Below the pieces are notes generated by a model. It was not told the origin of the DNA, searched no databases, and was given only the letters and a program-made list of their open reading frames with translations. This document shows, piece after piece, positions 60,449-64,000 of a stretch of 64,000 nucleotides of DNA. Source of the stretch: Dolomedes plantarius (taxonomy: Eukaryota; Arthropoda; Arachnida; Araneae; Dolomedidae). The position numbers were made by a program, and so were the translations under genes. The stretch spans positions 231,740,741-231,804,740 of the forward strand of contig OU015490.1 of assembly GCA_907164885.2 (NCBI GenBank). Direction: 5' to 3'. Every line of letters begins with the position of its first letter. The first letter of the stretch is position 1.

Positions 60449-61279
60449 TTGTATTTAGAGTGTTTTTTAAAAACACTTTTATTTTGTTTGGAATTTTCTA
60501 TATTTATTGTTCTATGTTTAAGAATTAATGTTGATTTTCAGTTTTACAGGAAATTGAAAAATATTGCATCATTATTGGTTGCTTTAATATTAATATTAAC
60601 AACTTTTAAGTACTCGGAATAGGACTGAATTTTCACCTCGCCTCAGAAAACCCACGCTACCGCGGCTTTAAAACTTCACTCCAAACTGAAAGAGGATGAT
60701 GCATGCTGCAAATAACGTGGATATTTATGACTATCTAATTTATGAAACATACCTCGAAGACATCTCAGAAAAGTACTAACATTAGGCAGAAATTGAGGGG
60801 ATTGAAAAAATTCTTGACAAAATAATGGTAATGAGAGGTTTTTCATGATACAAATGTGTTCACTTTAAGAGGAAACGATAAATTCAGTCGTCATGGGAGT
60901 AAGTACCCTAAAAAATCAAGCGAGCTGTAAGGCGAGCGGATGCCTTAAAATCATTCAGCGTGAAGAATCTTTAGAAATCCTTAGTCTCATAAGGCTTAAG
61001 TATTCTTCATTCATCCCTGAGGGATATGAGTATTTGTATTAAAATTTCAAAGATTTCAAAATTTTTTATTCATTATTTAGATATATTTTAGTTTTATTGT
61101 CTAAAAGAATTGTTGTGACATGCTATTAAAACAGTCGCAAGTGACAGATGCTCTTAGAAAGTATGAAGATAAAATACATAAAATCTTTAAACATGATAAT
61201 ATAAAATTATTACAAATGGAAACACACAGTCTAATGTATTATAATGATCATAGAAACATCTTTTATGTGAATACTTTAA

Positions 61280-61523
61280 CCCTTTGAGGGGCGCCGTTTG
61301 CGCAGTGGAAACGTCTAAATCTAGTTTTTTTTTTTCACTTGCATTCAATGCATTCCAGTTAAATGAGCAAACAATGGTTAGTACTGCCATTTGTTATGAG
61401 ATTAAAGAAGTAAAAATATTTTGCACCCTTTAAATGGAAATTTTTTCAAGATTCTTTAGGTTAAAAATAATTTGAAAAAAATCTGCACCGTGCAAACAGT
61501 GGAGTTTGTTGCCTTTGAAAAGG
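61280..61523. mobile_element. TTAA-flanked MITE, 244 bp (copy 2)
   Basis: Ends CCCTTTGAGGGGCGCC and (complement) CCTTTTCAAAGGC, with TTAA at 61276-61279 and 61524-61527. The same 244-bp length as copy 1 and similar throughout (CTTGCATTCAATG, CATTCCAGTTAAATG, CTGCACCGTGCAAAC). Confidence 0.82.
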
Positions 61524-61592
61524 TTAAAACAACCATAAAAAACTCAGAATCAAAACTCAAATTCTATTCTTATGGCTACAATAATTATAAAG

Positions 61593-61829
<237 letters not shown>

Positions 61830-62823
61830 ACAATGAACCAAATGTGCAAAGCTAAAAAAATTGTATGATGTTCAACATCCATAAGACTTATAAGACCTTT
61901 ATATAAAATATTATCATCAACAATTCTTACATGGATTTAAGTTCCTCTTTCATATTCAATTGCGAATTTGAATTTTATCTTCTTTTTTTTACTTTATATA
62001 AAACCTTTAGTTTTCAATTTAAACTTCTGATAATATCGAAGATAATCTATATAAATAGGTAAACTTTTAGATTTAAAATACAAACACATTTAAAATCTCT
62101 AAGGCTAGTACATTCTTTTGGGGATAGCAATTGCAATCATTATCTTAATGATGTATGGACACATTTCGGAATTATCTGTGACAAACTTGACTAATTACAT
62201 ATAGTTAAAATTTTATGTAAGGATTATTTTTCAGTCCAAAAACAATATAAATAGGTCCCTTATTTATAAATATTTTAATCATGCTATATTTATGCGATGT
62301 TAAAAATTATGTATTTTAAGATTAAACAAAAATTTCTAATTAAACGCTTTAAATTTTCTAAAAGTAGAAAAATATTACTAATTATTTTCTAATTCCGTTT
62401 TTTTTTCCTGTTTAATACCATTTTACTTATAAGAGTAAAATAAGTAACTAAATCTATAGTTATTACCTGTAACTAATTTGACTGTGAAAGGCACATATCT
62501 TAAAGTTACATAGAAAATGAGGATGTGAAATACATTAAGAATTACTGAAATTTTATTAAATAATTTATCGATATTTTTCATTTTATTATAATTTAATTAA
62601 TCTGGAAACAGGCGGGTAATATTAATTTAGATATTAATTTCAATATTAGTTGTAGATACGTGAATATAATATCCTTTAATTAGATTTTAATTCCTGTGTC
62701 TGTAAACCTTAATAAAATTCAATTGTCTGGATAAATTTATAACGTTAGCCCATCCGTATCTAAACAGTGTTAAGATGTGCGCAGTCAACTTTTTTTTCAG
62801 CAAGTGAAAATATTTGTTATTAA

Positions 62824-63541
62824 GGGGATAGTGGACTTTCAAATTACAAAAAATCGAGCAAAAATTGGAATTTTTTTTGGGGGTGTATTAATATTTTAAA
62901 AACATGTAAATATTGGAATGAAATGCATTTAAAATGTGTAGTGCAAAGAAAAATGAAAAATTGGTGGCTTTAGAGTAGTAAGTATTGAAGGTAGATAAAA
63001 AATTATCTTTTAAATGACTTTTTCTCAAAATGAGAAATTTCCAGATTTGCAAGTCTTTAAAATGCTCCTCGCGTCATAATTTTTGACGAAATTTTATGAA
63101 ATTTATAATAAAGATTCCTGTAATTCGTTAAAATGAAGTTATGTATCCATTTTAGGATTCGAGGTCATTTAGGTTATAAAAGTTTAACTTTAGTGTAGAA
63201 AAGTAAAAAAATTTCGCGAAAATTCAGAGTACAAGCATAAAAATATTTTCTAAAAATTAACTATTCAACGAAAGTACAAAAAAATACATAACTTTGTTCA
63301 GAAAGTATTTATAAGCAATATAAATGCAAAATTAAGGGGAAAAGTTTAAAATTGAGTCGCCAAGAGCATTTTAAAGAAGGGTAATTTAATTTAAATTTTT
63401 TAATTATAAAATATTTTTTTTAAATATTTATAAAATTTTATAAGGTGTTTAATATTTTTATACCTTAATGAATATATATGCAAAATTTCATATCTCTGTG
63501 GTAAAAATTTCAAAAATCATTTTGAAAGGTCCACCATCCCC
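62824..63541. mobile_element. TTAA-flanked inverted-repeat element (718 bp)
   Basis: Ends GGGGATAGTGGACTTTCAAA and (complement) GGGGATGGTGGACCTTTCAA, with TTAA at 62820-62823 and 63542-63545. No transposase inside; AT-rich body. It ends about 50 bp before the acceptor site of gene 2. Confidence 0.78.
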
Positions 63542-63598
63542 TTAAAAATGAAAAACGCATTAGCGATACTAACATAATTTTTCTTTCTAACAGCTGTC

Positions 63599-64000
63599 AT
63601 GGCTTCAACACGCAAAACCCTCACTGTTATTTTTGCATCGCTCCTGGTGTTATCCGGAAATCATGTCGATGCCGGCATGCACAGACGAGGTGGAGGACTA
63701 GCAGATCTCTTCGCAGGAGGACTGCTTACCTTACTGTTCACAGAAGTAGCTGGAGGAGGAGGAGGAGGCAATCTCCTTAGTCTTGGAAGTGGTAGAAGCG
63801 CTGGAGGACACGGACAAGGTATTGGTAGTCTTCTTGGTCTTGGAAGTAGTAGAAGTGCAGGAGGACATGGACAAGGTCTCGGCGGGTTGGGAAGTCTTCT
63901 TGGTCTTGGAATAAGTGGAAACGCCGAGGGACGGGCGGATCACGGTGCTCCCGCTGCCCCGGCTGTTCCTCCTTTCATGCCTAACTTTGCATTAGGAGGA
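63599..64000 (+). CDS. Secreted Gly-rich repeat protein, gene 2 (partial, 134 aa seen)
   Basis: The frame is open from the ATG at 63599 to the window end, and the ATG lies five bases after an acceptor (CTAACAG). Residues 1-26 are a signal peptide (MASTRKTLTVIFASLLVLSG then NHVDAG). HRR is at 28-30 and LADLFAGGLLTLLF at 34-47, the same order and spacing as gene 1. A run of six Gly is followed by repeats built on LLGLGS, RSAGGHGQG and LGS (three units, the last altered), then a Pro/Ala-rich stretch (APAAPAVPPFMPN). No cysteine. It is probably exported. The C-terminus is unknown because the sequence ends. It is most likely a paralogue of gene 1, with a role in a secretion, coating or gland product inferred only from composition. 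Confidence 0.78.
   Translation, partial: MASTRKTLTVIFASLLVLSGNHVDAGMHRRGGGLADLFAGGLLTLLFTEVAGGGGGGNLLSLGSGRSAGGHGQGIGSLLGLGSSRSAGGHGQGLGGLGSLLGLGISGNAEGRADHGAPAAPAVPPFMPNFALGG

Overview
The window is AT-rich, gene-poor, transposon-dense eukaryotic DNA, most likely from a spider. This rests on (TA)n microsatellites, tRNA-derived SINEs, Helitrons, Tc1/mariner, piggyBac and Ty3/Gypsy elements, and glycine/histidine-rich secreted proteins whose short 5' exons are separated from the ATG by an intron. The taxon is an inference from family content; no marker gene settles it.

Host genes. Two host genes are supported, both on the + strand and about 16 kb apart (promoter to promoter). Gene 1 has a core promoter at 42690-42721, exon 1 at about 42721-42774, and its CDS at 44083-44781. 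Gene 2 has a core promoter at 58896-58929, exon 1 at about 58929-58980, and its CDS from 63599 to beyond the window end. Both have a TATA box 31-33 bp before an initiator, a first exon of about 52-54 nt, a 5' UTR intron ending a few bases before the ATG, and a shared N-terminal module (RK, AG, HRR, LA-rich, LTLLF). After that module they diverge into different Gly/His-rich repeats. They look like paralogues of a secreted repeat-protein family that I cannot name. The last codons, 3' UTR and poly(A) signal of gene 1 are repeated in tandem about four times.

Layout. 1-1.66 kb: SINE pieces. 1.66-3.1 and 4.76-6.29 kb: two decayed Tc1-like elements, the second flanked by (TA)n and an 830-bp TA/CA array. 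3.75-4.54 kb: the first of six non-autonomous Helitrons. 8.07-14.03 kb: another copy of that Helitron, split by a 5.15-kb TTAA-flanked unit that carries a decayed piggyBac transposase and an intact 576-aa Mutator-like transposase. 15.15-24.01 kb: an old LTR retroelement (A) whose gag is interrupted by a young Ty3/Gypsy element (B, 16461-22064). Element A also carries a zinc-finger, proline-rich host-like ORF where pol should be. 24.6-27.0 kb: a palindromic transposon made of two inverted, 3'-truncated Tc1/mariner copies. 28.8-30.1 kb: a decayed Tc1-like element. 30.9-35.3 kb: a Helitron with a decayed Pif1 helicase and no Rep domain. 35.5-36.1 kb: a piggyBac relic. 38.0-41.6 kb: a Tc1 fragment, a SINE, a mariner deletion derivative and a Helitron. 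42.5-64 kb: the two host genes with MITEs, Helitrons and SINEs between and inside them.

Almost all long open frames made of Tyr-Ile-Tyr-Ile come from TA microsatellites and are not genes. Nearly every transposase is broken. The exceptions are the 576-aa ORF and the 1194-aa pol ORF of element B.
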